Of a stretch of DNA of 64,000 nt, positions 17,431-25,546 are shown piece after piece. The position numbers and the translations under genes are program-made. The notes under the pieces are model-generated. The model ran no database searches. It was not told the origin of the DNA and was given only the letters and a program-made list of their open reading frames with translations. Numbering within the stretch: position 1 is the first letter of the stretch; the number at the start of each line of letters is the position of its first letter. This DNA is from Arthrobacter sp. StoSoilA2 (lineage in GTDB: Bacteria > Actinomycetota > Actinomycetes > Actinomycetales > Micrococcaceae): the NCBI RefSeq assembly GCF_019977195.1, contig NZ_AP024643.1:2976001-3040000 (forward strand). The letters run 5' to 3'.

Positions 17431-17468
17431 TCCGGCCCCTCCACCATATTCGGTGAAGGGGCCGGATC
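17431..17468 (-). terminator. Hairpin between khpA and rimM, possible internal terminator
   Basis: A 16-bp stem with one mismatch (17431-17446 with 17453-17468), 6-base loop; on the minus strand TTGCTTT follows. It stands inside the rpsP-khpA-rimM-trmD operon, so it probably gives partial termination after the first two genes. Confidence 0.6.
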
Positions 17469-17491
17469 TAAGACAAGTATTGCTGAGCGCG

Positions 17492-17734
17492 TTACCGGCG
17501 ACGATCGGTGTCGACGACGTCGACCCTGACCTGCTCGCCACCTGCCAGGGCTGCAACCACAGTGCGCAATGCGCGTGCGGTACGTCCCTGACGGCCGATC
17601 ACCCGTCCGAGGTCCTCCTGGTGAACACGCACCTCAAGGGATTCCCCGCGGCGGTTGTTCCTGGCACTGACCTTGACATCCTCAGGGCTGTCAACGATCC
17701 CACGGACCAAGTGCTCGAGCGCTTCTGCCAGCAA
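17492..17734 (-). CDS. khpA: KH-domain RNA-binding protein KhpA
   Basis: 80 residues, a single type II KH domain with the GxxG loop in LGRVIGRQGRTARALRTVV. In Gram-positive bacteria KhpA pairs with KhpB/Jag as a global RNA chaperone (family knowledge). It begins one base after the rpsP stop (17736) and is almost certainly cotranslated. The normal place for the family is between rpsP and rimM, as seen here. Confidence 0.93.
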   Translation of the reverse strand: MLAEALEHLVRGIVDSPEDVKVSARNNRRGESLEVRVHQEDLGRVIGRQGRTARALRTVVAALAGGEQVRVDVVDTDRRR

Positions 17735-17735
17735 T

Positions 17736-18155
17736 TTACTCAGCCTCGGTGGTCTCTGCTTCAGCCTCGGCCGGAGCTTCAGCTTCGTCCTTCTTGGCCT
17801 TCTTGGTGATGGCTTCCGGAATGATGACGGAACCCTTCTCCGGGGCTACGAAGGCTTCCTTCGGAGCTTTGGTCTTCAGGGTGCCTTCCTGGCCCGGCAG
17901 GCCCTTGAACTTCTGCCAGTCACCGGTGATCTTAAGGATCGCGGCAACCTGCTCGGTCGGCTGGGCGCCAACGGAAAGCCAGTACTGGGCGCGCTCGGAA
18001 GCGACTTCGATGTACGACGGCTCTTCGGTGGGGTGGTACTTGCCGATTTCTTCAATGGCACGGCCATCGCGCTTGGCGCGGGCATCCATGACGACAATGC
18101 GGTAGTACGGTGCGCGCATCTTACCGAAGCGCTTAAGGCGAATCTTTACGGCCAC
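17736..18155 (-). CDS. rpsP: 30S ribosomal protein S16
   Basis: 139 residues from GTG 18155 (AVKIRLKRFGKMRAPYYRIVV); AGGAG lies 11-12 bases upstream. The longer open frame to 18275 lacks family sequence. The S16 domain occupies residues 1-80. A 55-residue C-terminal extension rich in Ala, Glu and Lys follows (KKDEAEAPAEAEAETTEAE), a common actinobacterial addition. First gene of the S16 operon. Confidence 0.96.
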   Translation of the reverse strand: MAVKIRLKRFGKMRAPYYRIVVMDARAKRDGRAIEEIGKYHPTEEPSYIEVASERAQYWLSVGAQPTEQVAAILKITGDWQKFKGLPGQEGTLKTKAPKEAFVAPEKGSVIIPEAITKKAKKDEAEAPAEAEAETTEAE

Positions 18156-18250
18156 TTTTGTGGTCACTCCTGTTTCTGAAACGGGGTTGAACCCGACGTT
18201 CTGCACCCGTGGGGCGGGCCATACTTGGGGGTTCGAAAGGACAAGATTTG

Positions 18251-18273
18251 GGCACGGAGAGAGGGGCCGTGCC
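18251..18273. terminator. Weak hairpin upstream of rpsP
   Basis: A 7-bp perfect stem GGCACGG/CCGTGCC (18251-18257, 18267-18273) lies between the stop of the unknown gene at 18344 and rpsP. No U-tract follows on either strand, so it may be a terminator or part of the rpsP leader. Confidence 0.25.
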
Positions 18274-18343
18274 AATCAAGTACCTGACCATTGTGCCAGA
18301 TGCGGGAAGTAATTACGACTTTCGCCACTCCCGGCCCCAACGG

Positions 18344-18796
18344 TCAGACAGACCAGACGTAGAGCCCTGACCGCTCCGCTTTTTCCACGTCAGTAGCCAA
18401 GGAGGCCAACTGCTGCACGTACCGACGCGATTCGTCCGCGCCAAAAGGCATGTCTTCCTGCGCTGCCCAGGCCGCAGCGACGTCGTCAAGAACGTTCCCG
18501 TCGCCTTCGCTTTCGTACGTCAGCAGCTCGGCAAGCGCCCTCACCATCGCCTCTGGAACACCAAGGAGTGCGTCGCTGGTGACGTCCACCAACGCCAGTT
18601 CGTAGTCTGCGCCGGCAGCATGAACGGCTTTGCCGGCAAGGTCACCCAGTTGCTCGACCTCAAAGTCGGTGATGCCATCAATCCTGACGGCGGGACCGGT
18701 AACGTCGGCGCCCCGGTCCAGGGCAGCCGCCCTCTTGAGGGCTTCATCGTGGGTGGCTACAAAAATTTCGGCAAAGCCCATGGAGAGTGCTCTCAT
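18344..18796 (-). CDS. Conserved-looking protein of unknown function
   Basis: 150 residues from ATG 18796 (or 145 from ATG 18781, MGFAEIFVATHDEAL); neither has a strong RBS. I do not recognise the family. It is a soluble acidic protein, helix-rich, with no signal peptide, membrane span or Cys pattern. Its length, composition and GC-ending codon use match its neighbours, so it is likely a real gene. It lies upstream of rpsP on the same strand, 188 bases away. The C-terminus is Trp-containing (SGLYVWSV). Confidence 0.65.
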   Translation of the reverse strand: MRALSMGFAEIFVATHDEALKRAAALDRGADVTGPAVRIDGITDFEVEQLGDLAGKAVHAAGADYELALVDVTSDALLGVPEAMVRALAELLTYESEGDGNVLDDVAAAWAAQEDMPFGADESRRYVQQLASLATDVEKAERSGLYVWSV

Positions 18797-18903
18797 TCGT
18801 TCGTGCTGACGGGGCGGCGGCAAGGGCCCGGGGGGCGAATACCGTCAAGACCCAGCCTAGTGCAGTCCCGGCCCATGCCCTCGAAAAGGCAGTGGGAGGT
18901 TGC

Positions 18904-19776
18904 TTAGCGAACTGCCACGCTCAGATTGTTGCGCCAGGGGTCTTCGAACTGCAACTCCAGGCCCGTATGGTGGTTCGCCACGGACGCAACTTTCAGCCGG
19001 TCAGCCAGTGCGGCGACATCCTCGGCAGATGGAACCTCGATCAGGACTTCGCCCAGGCCCAGCGTATCCCTGCGGGGCCCGGCCCCCCGGCTGTTCCATA
19101 CGTTCATCGCCATATGGTGGTGGTAGCCGCCCGCAGAAACAAACAACGCCTGCCCATGCCAGCCCGCAGTCCTCTCAAAACCCAGCGTGTCCACATAAAA
19201 ATCCTGGGCGGTCTGCACGTCACCTACCTGAAGGTGCACGTGCCCGACGCCGGCAGCGGCTTCCCGCTGGCCAGTCACGGCAGCCTCGCTCAAGTGCTGC
19301 TGGAGGAAACGCTGCGGCGGCAAGGCAACATTGTCCATCACCACATTCTTGCCATCCCACTGCCAGACATCGCGCGGCTTGTCGTAGTAGAGCTCGATGC
19401 CGTTGCCTTCCGGATCGGTGAAGTAGAACGCTTCACTCACCAAATGGTCGGCGCTGCCCACAAAGGCGCGCGGTTCGTACTGTGCCGCCGTGGCGATGGT
19501 GGCTGCCAGGGAAGGCTGGTCCTGGAACAGGATGGCGGTATGGAAAAGCCCCGCTTCCCCACGGCCTGGAATCTGCAGGCCGGCCGCGGGAGCGAGGTGG
19601 ACTACAGGCTTGCCCAGTCGTCCCAGGTACAGCCCGCCATCCTGCTCGGCCACGATCTCCAAGCCCAAGGCCCGCTGATAGTAGTCACTCATGACCTTCA
19701 TATCGCCGACCTTGAGCATGACCGTGCCCATGGTGAGTTCGGCAGGAAGGAGATCCTGGTTGGATGTCGTCGTCAT
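18904..19776 (-). CDS. VOC-superfamily protein, catechol 2,3-dioxygenase-like (CatE/YfiE type)
   Basis: 290 residues from ATG 19776, which has GGGAGC six bases upstream; ATG 19794 has no RBS. Two tandem vicinal-oxygen-chelate repeats: residues 15-130 (GTVMLKVGDMKVMSDYYQRA ... DPEGNGIELYYDKPRDVW) and 175-285 (VGHVHLQVGDVQTAQDFYVD). Metal-ligand candidates are His in GLFHTAI and Glu in GNGIELYY in the first half, and His in VGHVHL in the second. The layout resembles Bacillus CatE-type dioxygenases, but the substrate cannot be read from sequence. It follows the amidohydrolase gene by 77 bases on the same strand; a shared pathway is possible but unsupported. Confidence 0.85.
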   Translation of the reverse strand: MTTTSNQDLLPAELTMGTVMLKVGDMKVMSDYYQRALGLEIVAEQDGGLYLGRLGKPVVHLAPAAGLQIPGRGEAGLFHTAILFQDQPSLAATIATAAQYEPRAFVGSADHLVSEAFYFTDPEGNGIELYYDKPRDVWQWDGKNVVMDNVALPPQRFLQQHLSEAAVTGQREAAAGVGHVHLQVGDVQTAQDFYVDTLGFERTAGWHGQALFVSAGGYHHHMAMNVWNSRGAGPRRDTLGLGEVLIEVPSAEDVAALADRLKVASVANHHTGLELQFEDPWRNNLSVAVR

Positions 19777-19853
19777 GTGAAGCTCCCGGTTCATAGGTGG
19801 CCGCCCTTCGGCACGTTCTACCTATCTAAATTACTTGAAGCTTCAATTTATTC

Positions 19854-20936
19854 CTAGTAGACCACTTCCCCGCGAAGGACTACATGGTTCAGGCTTGCCA
19901 CAGTTGCGAGGTTCTCCCTGGGATCATCCCGGCACAGCACGACGTCGGCACTTGTCCCTTCGCTGATGGCCTCGGCTCCCAGCCACTCCCGTGCGCCCCA
20001 CGTGGCGGCGTCCAGTACGGCAGTGGCTGGCAGGCCGGCGTCGTAAAGTTCCTGCATTTCATCAGCGATCCTGCCGTGCTTGATCACACTCCCTGCGTCC
20101 GTTCCCGCGTAGATGCGAACACCGGCTTCAAAGGCCTCGAGCACCCGTTCACGTCGTCGCTCCCAGAGCCGGGTCATGTGCTCGGCGTAGACCGGAAACT
20201 TAGGTGCGGCCTGGACTGCGATATCCGGAAAAGTCGCGATGTTTACCAACGTAGGAACAATCGGGACAGACTGCTCCACCAGGCGGGGAATGTGCCGGGG
20301 CAAAAGGCCGGTGGCGTGCTCAATGCAGTCAATCCCGGCGTCGAGCATGTCATCAATAGTGTCTTCAGCGAAGCAGTGGGCCGTCACCCTGGCCCCTTCG
20401 TCGTGGGCGGCAGCAATCGCATCCCGCACCACGTTCCGAGGGAAGGAAACCGCGAGGTCGCCGGCACCGCGATCGATCCAGTCGCCCACGAGTTTCACCC
20501 AACCGTCCCCATCCCGGGCTTCCTTGCGGACTGTTTCCACGAGTTCGCCGGGCTCCACTTCGTGACCCAATCCACGCAGGTAACGCCGGCTCCGGGCGAT
20601 GTGGCGCCCGGCACGAAGCAGCCGTGGGAGATCCTCCCGCCGCTGAACCCAGCGTGTATCGCTTGGCGAGCCGGCGTCACGGATCATCAACGTGCCGGCT
20701 TTCAGGTCGGCTTGGGCCTGGGCAAGGGTTGTCTGCTCATCAACTGCCCCGCCGACGCCAAGTCCAATGTGGCAATGGGCGTCCACAAACCCAGGGAGGA
20801 CCCATCCCTCCAGTATGGAATCGGGTGCGGCAACGGGACGTTCGAACGTCAGGTTGCCATCAACGGACCACAGCCCGTGCCGTTGGTCGTCTCCTGCAAC
20901 AAGCACAGGACCGGTGAATTCGATGATGTTGGCCAT
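19854..20936 (-). CDS. Amidohydrolase-superfamily metal-dependent hydrolase
   Basis: 360 residues. The N-terminal metal motif is PGFVDAHCHIGLG; further His in RVTAHCFAED and CIEHATGLL, and Asp in IYAGTDAGSVIKHG complete the usual metal set. The Lys in GWVKLVGDW could be a bridging residue. A small beta domain is formed by the two ends (MANIIEFTGPVLV and SADVVLCRDDPRENL). Substrate unknown; the closest look is of imidazolonepropionase/prolidase-like amidohydrolases. A similar gene near ffh and rpsP is known to me in other actinobacteria. It is divergent from thiC. Confidence 0.87.
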   Translation of the reverse strand: MANIIEFTGPVLVAGDDQRHGLWSVDGNLTFERPVAAPDSILEGWVLPGFVDAHCHIGLGVGGAVDEQTTLAQAQADLKAGTLMIRDAGSPSDTRWVQRREDLPRLLRAGRHIARSRRYLRGLGHEVEPGELVETVRKEARDGDGWVKLVGDWIDRGAGDLAVSFPRNVVRDAIAAAHDEGARVTAHCFAEDTIDDMLDAGIDCIEHATGLLPRHIPRLVEQSVPIVPTLVNIATFPDIAVQAAPKFPVYAEHMTRLWERRRERVLEAFEAGVRIYAGTDAGSVIKHGRIADEMQELYDAGLPATAVLDAATWGAREWLGAEAISEGTSADVVLCRDDPRENLATVASLNHVVLRGEVVY

Positions 20937-21031
20937 GGCAAAAGCCTAATCTGCCCTGCATGACACAGGTTTACCAACGGGTCTGCGTTTGGATCATGAC
21001 TGGGCCCCGGATCGGAGCTGTGGTAGCTTCG

Positions 21032-21127
21032 TCTACGACCACACGGGGGCCCCTGCAGGGGCTGAGATCGGACTGAAGCAGTCTGCGACCGTTGAACCTG
21101 TCCGGGTAATGCCGGCGAAGGAAGTGA
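21032..21127 (+). ncRNA. TPP (THI element) riboswitch
   Basis: The conserved aptamer blocks are in order: ACGGGGGCCCC, GGGGCTGAGATC (pyrimidine-sensing CUGAGA), the variable P3 arm (GGACTGAAGCAGTCT), ACCGTTGAACCTGTCCGGGTAATGCCGGCGAAGGAA with the ACCUGA-like and GxxAAUGCC pyrophosphate-helix signatures. It ends immediately before thiC, so it probably hides the ribosome binding site when TPP is bound. Confidence 0.92.
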
Positions 21128-21135
21128 GTAATCCT

Positions 21136-22983
21136 TTGAGCACCACCGAAACACAGCACAGCCCTGCCGAAAACCAGGCCAACACCAGCGAAAAGGCGGC
21201 TGAAACCGTCACGCAGTCGCTGAAGTCCCATTCGCTGGCCTGGCTGGAAGACCCCGCCAACGGCATTCGCGTCCCCGTCACGGAAATCGCGCTTGAACCG
21301 TCCCCAAACGGTGAGGCAAACGCTCCGCTGCAGGTGTACCGGACCGCGGGGCCCGGCAGTGATCCCGTAGTGGGCCTGGAGCCCTTCCGGGCCGCATGGA
21401 TTGAGGGCCGGGGCGACACGGAAGCCTACTCCGGCCGCGAACGGAACCTGCTCGACGACGGCAAGTCGGCCGTCCGCCGAGGCGCAGCGTCAGCTGAGTG
21501 GAAGGGCGCGCAGCCGGTGCCCCGCCGCGCCGTCGAAGGCAAGACCGTCACCCAGATGCACTACGCCAGGAAGGGCATCATCACGCCTGAAATGCAGTTC
21601 GTGGCGTTGCGTGAGAACTGCGAAGTTGAACTCGTCAGGAGTGAAGTCGCCGCAGGCCGGGCCATCATTCCCAACAACATCAACCACCCGGAATCCGAGC
21701 CGATGATCATCGGCAAGGCATTCCTGGTCAAGATCAATGCCAACATCGGCAACTCCGCCGTCACGAGCTCCATTGCCGAAGAGGTAGACAAGCTGCAGTG
21801 GGCCACCCAATGGGGTGCCGACACCGTTATGGACCTGTCCACCGGCGATGACATCCACACCACGCGTGAGTGGATCATCCGCAACTCCCCCGTGCCCATA
21901 GGAACTGTCCCGATCTACCAGGCCCTGGAAAAGGTCAACGGCGAGGCCAATAAACTCACGTGGGAGATCTTCCGCGACACCGTGATCGAGCAGTGCGAGC
22001 AGGGTGTGGACTACATGACCATCCACGCCGGCGTGCTGCTTCGGTACGTGCCGCTGACAGCCAACCGCGTCACCGGCATCGTGTCCCGCGGCGGTTCGAT
22101 CATGGCGGGTTGGTGCCTGGCGCACCACCAGGAAAACTTCCTCTACACGCACTTCGATGAGCTGTGCGAAATCTTCGCCAAGTACGATGTCGCCTTCTCC
22201 CTCGGTGACGGGCTGCGCCCGGGCGCCACGGCAGATGCCAATGACGCCGCCCAGTTCGCCGAGTTGGACACGCTCGCCGAACTGACCCAGCGGGCATGGG
22301 AATTTGATGTCCAGGTAATGGTTGAAGGACCCGGGCATATTCCCTTCCACTTGGTCCGCGAGAATGTGGAGCGCCAACAGGAACTCTGCAAAGGTGCCCC
22401 CTTCTATACGTTGGGACCGCTGGTCACGGACGTTGCTCCCGGCTATGACCACATCACCTCGGCAATCGGTGCCACAGAAATCGCCCGCTACGGCACCGCC
22501 ATGCTCTGCTACGTGACTCCCAAGGAGCACCTGGGGCTGCCAAACAAGGACGATGTGAAGACCGGTGTGATCACGTACAAGATCGCAGCGCACGCGGCGG
22601 ACCTCGCCAAGGGACACCCCGGCGCAAACGAACGCGACGATGCTCTCTCCAAGGCCAGGTTCGAGTTCCGTTGGCGGGACCAGTTCGCACTGTCCCTGGA
22701 CCCTGTCACCGCCGAGGCATTCCACGACGAAACACTGCCAGCGGAACCGGCGAAGACCGCACACTTCTGCTCGATGTGCGGACCCAAATTCTGCTCGATG
22801 CGTATCAGCCAGGACATCAGGGACGAGTTCGGTTCGGCCGACGCGCAGGCAGCTATTGCGGGGATATACGACGGCATGCGGGAAAAGAGCGAAGAATTCC
22901 TGGCTTCAGGTGGCAAGGTGTACCTGCCTGAGCTGCAGCTCCCCTCTACCCACGCGGCCGGAGCGTCAGGAAACCTTAACTGA
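21136..22983 (+). CDS. thiC: Phosphomethylpyrimidine synthase ThiC
   Basis: Radical S-adenosylmethionine enzyme turning aminoimidazole ribotide into the thiamine pyrimidine HMP-P. 615 residues from TTG 21136 (STTETQHSPAEN); GTG 21124, four codons earlier, is the alternative but lies inside the riboswitch. The longer open frame to 20989 runs through the riboswitch and is not coding. The C-terminal iron-sulphur site is CSMCGPKFC (C-x2-C-x4-C). Other family blocks: MHYARKGIITPEM, PVPIGTVPIYQALEKV, SRGGSIMAGWCL and EGPGHIPFH. Its 3' end overlaps the convergent hydrolase gene by 18 bases. thiL lies in another operon at 53232. Confidence 0.96.
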   Translation: MSTTETQHSPAENQANTSEKAAETVTQSLKSHSLAWLEDPANGIRVPVTEIALEPSPNGEANAPLQVYRTAGPGSDPVVGLEPFRAAWIEGRGDTEAYSGRERNLLDDGKSAVRRGAASAEWKGAQPVPRRAVEGKTVTQMHYARKGIITPEMQFVALRENCEVELVRSEVAAGRAIIPNNINHPESEPMIIGKAFLVKINANIGNSAVTSSIAEEVDKLQWATQWGADTVMDLSTGDDIHTTREWIIRNSPVPIGTVPIYQALEKVNGEANKLTWEIFRDTVIEQCEQGVDYMTIHAGVLLRYVPLTANRVTGIVSRGGSIMAGWCLAHHQENFLYTHFDELCEIFAKYDVAFSLGDGLRPGATADANDAAQFAELDTLAELTQRAWEFDVQVMVEGPGHIPFHLVRENVERQQELCKGAPFYTLGPLVTDVAPGYDHITSAIGATEIARYGTAMLCYVTPKEHLGLPNKDDVKTGVITYKIAAHAADLAKGHPGANERDDALSKARFEFRWRDQFALSLDPVTAEAFHDETLPAEPAKTAHFCSMCGPKFCSMRISQDIRDEFGSADAQAAIAGIYDGMREKSEEFLASGGKVYLPELQLPSTHAAGASGNLN

Positions 22984-23688
22984 CCTCGTCCGGACAACCT
23001 CGGCCACAAATGAGCGAATAATCCGGTCGCCATCCACCGAGTCCTGGGGCCGGTGCCCTCCAGCTGCTACGCGGCGGAGGGCACCGGTGTCCTCCAGGTA
23101 CCCGGCGATTTCTTCGTACAGGGGCTCCCACCCGCCCGTAAGGACGAGGGTAGGCACGCCGGGAACGATGTGCAGGGGCGCCTCCCAAGGAGGCGCCTGA
23201 AGCCGGAGGCGACGTGCGGAACGGCGGGCTTCGGGTGTGTCCAGCCCACTGGCTTCGGCCGAAAATGCACGCCTGAAGTACTCGCGTTCGTAGTCGGCAT
23301 CCTGAACCTGGTTCCGCACGTCAAACAACGGCTCCATGAGCGAACGATGGAATGTGGTGGCCGGCAGCTCGGCGGTCAAGGATAAACAAGCCGGTTCAAC
23401 CAGTGTCAGTGAGTGCACCAGGTCCGGGCGTTCAACTGCTGCGAGCATGGCAGAGATTGCACCTTGCTCATGCGCCACGACGTGCCCGCCCCCGGCGTCC
23501 TCCAGCGAAGCAACGACGATGCCGATATCCGCAGCGACGTCCGATTCCAGGGGTTCAGCGACGGGATCGAAGCCGTGCCGGCGGAGGAAAAGTGCGTCAT
23601 ATGACAGGGCCATGCCGTGCTGCCTGGGCCATGCCGAGGCGCCAAAGCTCCCCAGACCGTGGACGAAGACTACGCGCTGCTTGTGCAT
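22966..23688 (-). CDS. Alpha/beta-hydrolase-fold protein with altered nucleophile elbow
   Basis: 240 residues. The N-terminal oxyanion-type motif VVFVHGLGSFGAS and the overall strand pattern fit alpha/beta hydrolases. At the nucleophile elbow, where GHSxGG is expected, the sequence is VVAHEQGAIS: Glu replaces the Ser, so a classical serine hydrolase reaction is unlikely. A C-terminal His in AAGGHRPQDSVDG is in the usual place. It may be a non-catalytic or differently catalytic member. It overlaps the thiC 3' end by 18 bases, tail to tail. Confidence 0.75.
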   Translation of the reverse strand: MHKQRVVFVHGLGSFGASAWPRQHGMALSYDALFLRRHGFDPVAEPLESDVAADIGIVVASLEDAGGGHVVAHEQGAISAMLAAVERPDLVHSLTLVEPACLSLTAELPATTFHRSLMEPLFDVRNQVQDADYEREYFRRAFSAEASGLDTPEARRSARRLRLQAPPWEAPLHIVPGVPTLVLTGGWEPLYEEIAGYLEDTGALRRVAAGGHRPQDSVDGDRIIRSFVAEVVRTRSVKVS

Positions 23689-23729
23689 GGATTCACCCTA
23701 GTCCAGAGCCCTGACATCGCTGCCCAAAA

Positions 23730-23771
23730 ACAGTTGGCGCCGTTATGTGCATTCATAACGGCGCCAACTGT
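23730..23771 (-). terminator. Rho-independent terminator of ffh
   Basis: Perfect 18-bp stem (23730-23747 with 23754-23771) and a 6-base loop; on the minus strand TTTTT follows at once. It lies 27 bases past the ffh stop. Confidence 0.9.
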
Positions 23772-23797
23772 CACAGTGTTGAGTCGGAGGTTCCGGG

Positions 23798-25375
23798 TTA
23801 CTTGCCCAGGAACTTCTCGAAGCCCTTGGGGAGGTTCAGCGTGGACGGATCGAAGTCCGCAGCGCCCTGACCGAACGCCGCTCCTGTAGGAGCTGCCGAG
23901 GCCGCGTTGGCACGTTTGGCTTCGGCCTCCCGGAGTTCCTGGGCTGCCTTTGCCGGGTTGCCGGAGCGCGCCTTCTTCTTAGGAGCGTTCTTGGCACCCT
24001 TGCGGCCGCCACCGGGGCCACCCATTCCAGGCATGCCCGGCATACCGGGCATGCCGCCCTGGGCCATCTTCTTCATCATTTTCTGGGCCTGGGCGAAGCG
24101 CTCCAGGAGGCCGTTGACCTCGGAGACGTGCACACCTGAACCCTTTGCTATGCGGGCCCGGCGGGAGCCGTTGATGATTTTGGGAGCCACGCGCTCGTGC
24201 GGCGTCATGGACCTGACGATCGCCTCGACGCGATCGATTTCGCGTTCGTCGAAGTTCTCCAGTTGCTGGCGGATGTTTTGGGCACCCGGCATCATCATGA
24301 GCATCTTCTTCATGGAACCCATGTTGCGGATCTGCTGCATCTGGGCCAGGAAATCGTCCAGGGTGAAGTCTTCCTGGTCGGCGAACTTCTTCGCCATCCG
24401 GGCAGCTTCGTCCTTGTCCCAGGCCTTTTCAGCCTGTTCGATCAAGGTCAGGACGTCACCCATGTCCAGGATGCGCGACGCCATACGGTCCGGGTGGAAG
24501 AGCTCGAAGTCGTCCAGACCTTCACCGGTGGACGCGAACATGACCGGCTTACCCGTGACGGACGCAACCGAAAGTGCGGCACCACCGCGGGCATCGCCGT
24601 CGAGCTTGGACAGCACGATGCCGGTGAAGTTAACGCCGTTGTCGAACGCCATGGCCGTGTTGACGGCATCCTGGCCGATCATGGAGTCGATCACGAAGAG
24701 CACTTCGTTCGGGATGATCGCCTGGCGGATCCGGCGTGCCTGGTCCATCATCTCGGCGTCGACGCCAAGGCGTCCGGCGGTGTCAACGATCACGACGTCG
24801 TGCAGCTTCTGGCGTGCTTCCGCCACACCGGCGCTGGCAACCGCCACCGGGTCACCGGCCGGGTGCTCCAACTCCGAGGTGGCTCCGGGGTGAGGCGCAA
24901 AGACAGGAACGCCTGCCCGCTGGCCGACAACCTGGAGCTGCGTCACGGCGTTGGGCCGTTGGAGGTCGCAAGCTACGAGGATGGGGCTGTGGCCTTGGGC
25001 CTTCAGCCACTTGGCGAGCTTGCCGGCAAGGGTGGTCTTACCGGCACCCTGGAGGCCGGCAAGCATGATGATAGTGGGGCCGGTCTTGGCCATCCGGATA
25101 CGCCGGGTTTCACCGCCGAGGATCTCAACGAGTTCCTCGTTGACAATCTTGACGATCTGCTGGCTCGGGTTCAGCGCACCCGACACCTCAGCACCCAGAG
25201 CCCGCTCGCGGATCCGCGAGGTAAATTCGCGGACCACCGAAACGGCAACATCCGCGTCCAACAGGGCGCGGCGGATCTCCCGGACGGTGGCATCGACATC
25301 AGCCTCGGAGAGGCGGCCCTTGCCACGGAGGTTCTTGAAGGTTGCTGTCAACCGGTCAGAGAGTGAATTGAACAC
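23798..25375 (-). CDS. ffh: Signal recognition particle protein Ffh (SRP54)
   Basis: GTPase that binds signal sequences and 4.5S RNA and docks with FtsY at the membrane. 525 residues: N domain (1-85), G domain with Walker A LAGLQGAGKTT at about 106, the DTAGR motif, TKLDGDARGG-type G4 (seen as LSKLDGDARGG), and the methionine-rich M domain (about 300-435; MGSMKKMLMMMPGAQN). A Met-Pro-Gly repeat (GMPGMPGMPGMGG) and a 70-residue basic, Ala-rich tail follow, longer than in E. coli. Its receptor gene ftsY lies 5 kb away on the same strand. Confidence 0.97.
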   Translation of the reverse strand: MFNSLSDRLTATFKNLRGKGRLSEADVDATVREIRRALLDADVAVSVVREFTSRIRERALGAEVSGALNPSQQIVKIVNEELVEILGGETRRIRMAKTGPTIIMLAGLQGAGKTTLAGKLAKWLKAQGHSPILVACDLQRPNAVTQLQVVGQRAGVPVFAPHPGATSELEHPAGDPVAVASAGVAEARQKLHDVVIVDTAGRLGVDAEMMDQARRIRQAIIPNEVLFVIDSMIGQDAVNTAMAFDNGVNFTGIVLSKLDGDARGGAALSVASVTGKPVMFASTGEGLDDFELFHPDRMASRILDMGDVLTLIEQAEKAWDKDEAARMAKKFADQEDFTLDDFLAQMQQIRNMGSMKKMLMMMPGAQNIRQQLENFDEREIDRVEAIVRSMTPHERVAPKIINGSRRARIAKGSGVHVSEVNGLLERFAQAQKMMKKMAQGGMPGMPGMPGMGGPGGGRKGAKNAPKKKARSGNPAKAAQELREAEAKRANAASAAPTGAAFGQGAADFDPSTLNLPKGFEKFLGK

Positions 25376-25447
25376 GCGCCGTGCACTTCTTTCGATGGTC
25401 TGCGATTGGCGGCCAATGCGGCACGCCAGAGTCTTGACTTAATCCTG

Positions 25448-25487
25448 CCCCAACAAATTTGCCTCAACCCCAACAAATCTGCGCCAA
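25448..25487. repeat. Tandem 20-bp direct repeat in the ffh/zwf divergent region
   Basis: Two adjacent 20-base units (25448-25467, 25468-25487), both beginning CCCCAACAAAT and ending CAA, differing at three positions. They occupy the 171-base divergent intergenic region, about 60-100 bases before the zwf start and 70-110 before ffh; this may be a protein binding site. Confidence 0.7.
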
Positions 25488-25546
25488 TCAGGGGACTCGA
25501 CTATCTAGGGTACCAAGTCGCACCTGCAAGATGGCATGCTGGCACA

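Noticed and set aside
20989..21135. Extended N-terminus of ThiC from ATG 20989
   Set aside because: It would translate the whole TPP riboswitch and lacks ThiC-like sequence.
21490..22764. 424-codon open frame antisense to thiC
   Set aside because: Composition of a codon shadow; thiC is unmistakable on the other strand.
24197..25366. 389-codon open frame antisense to ffh
   Set aside because: Shadow frame; ffh motifs are complete on the minus strand.
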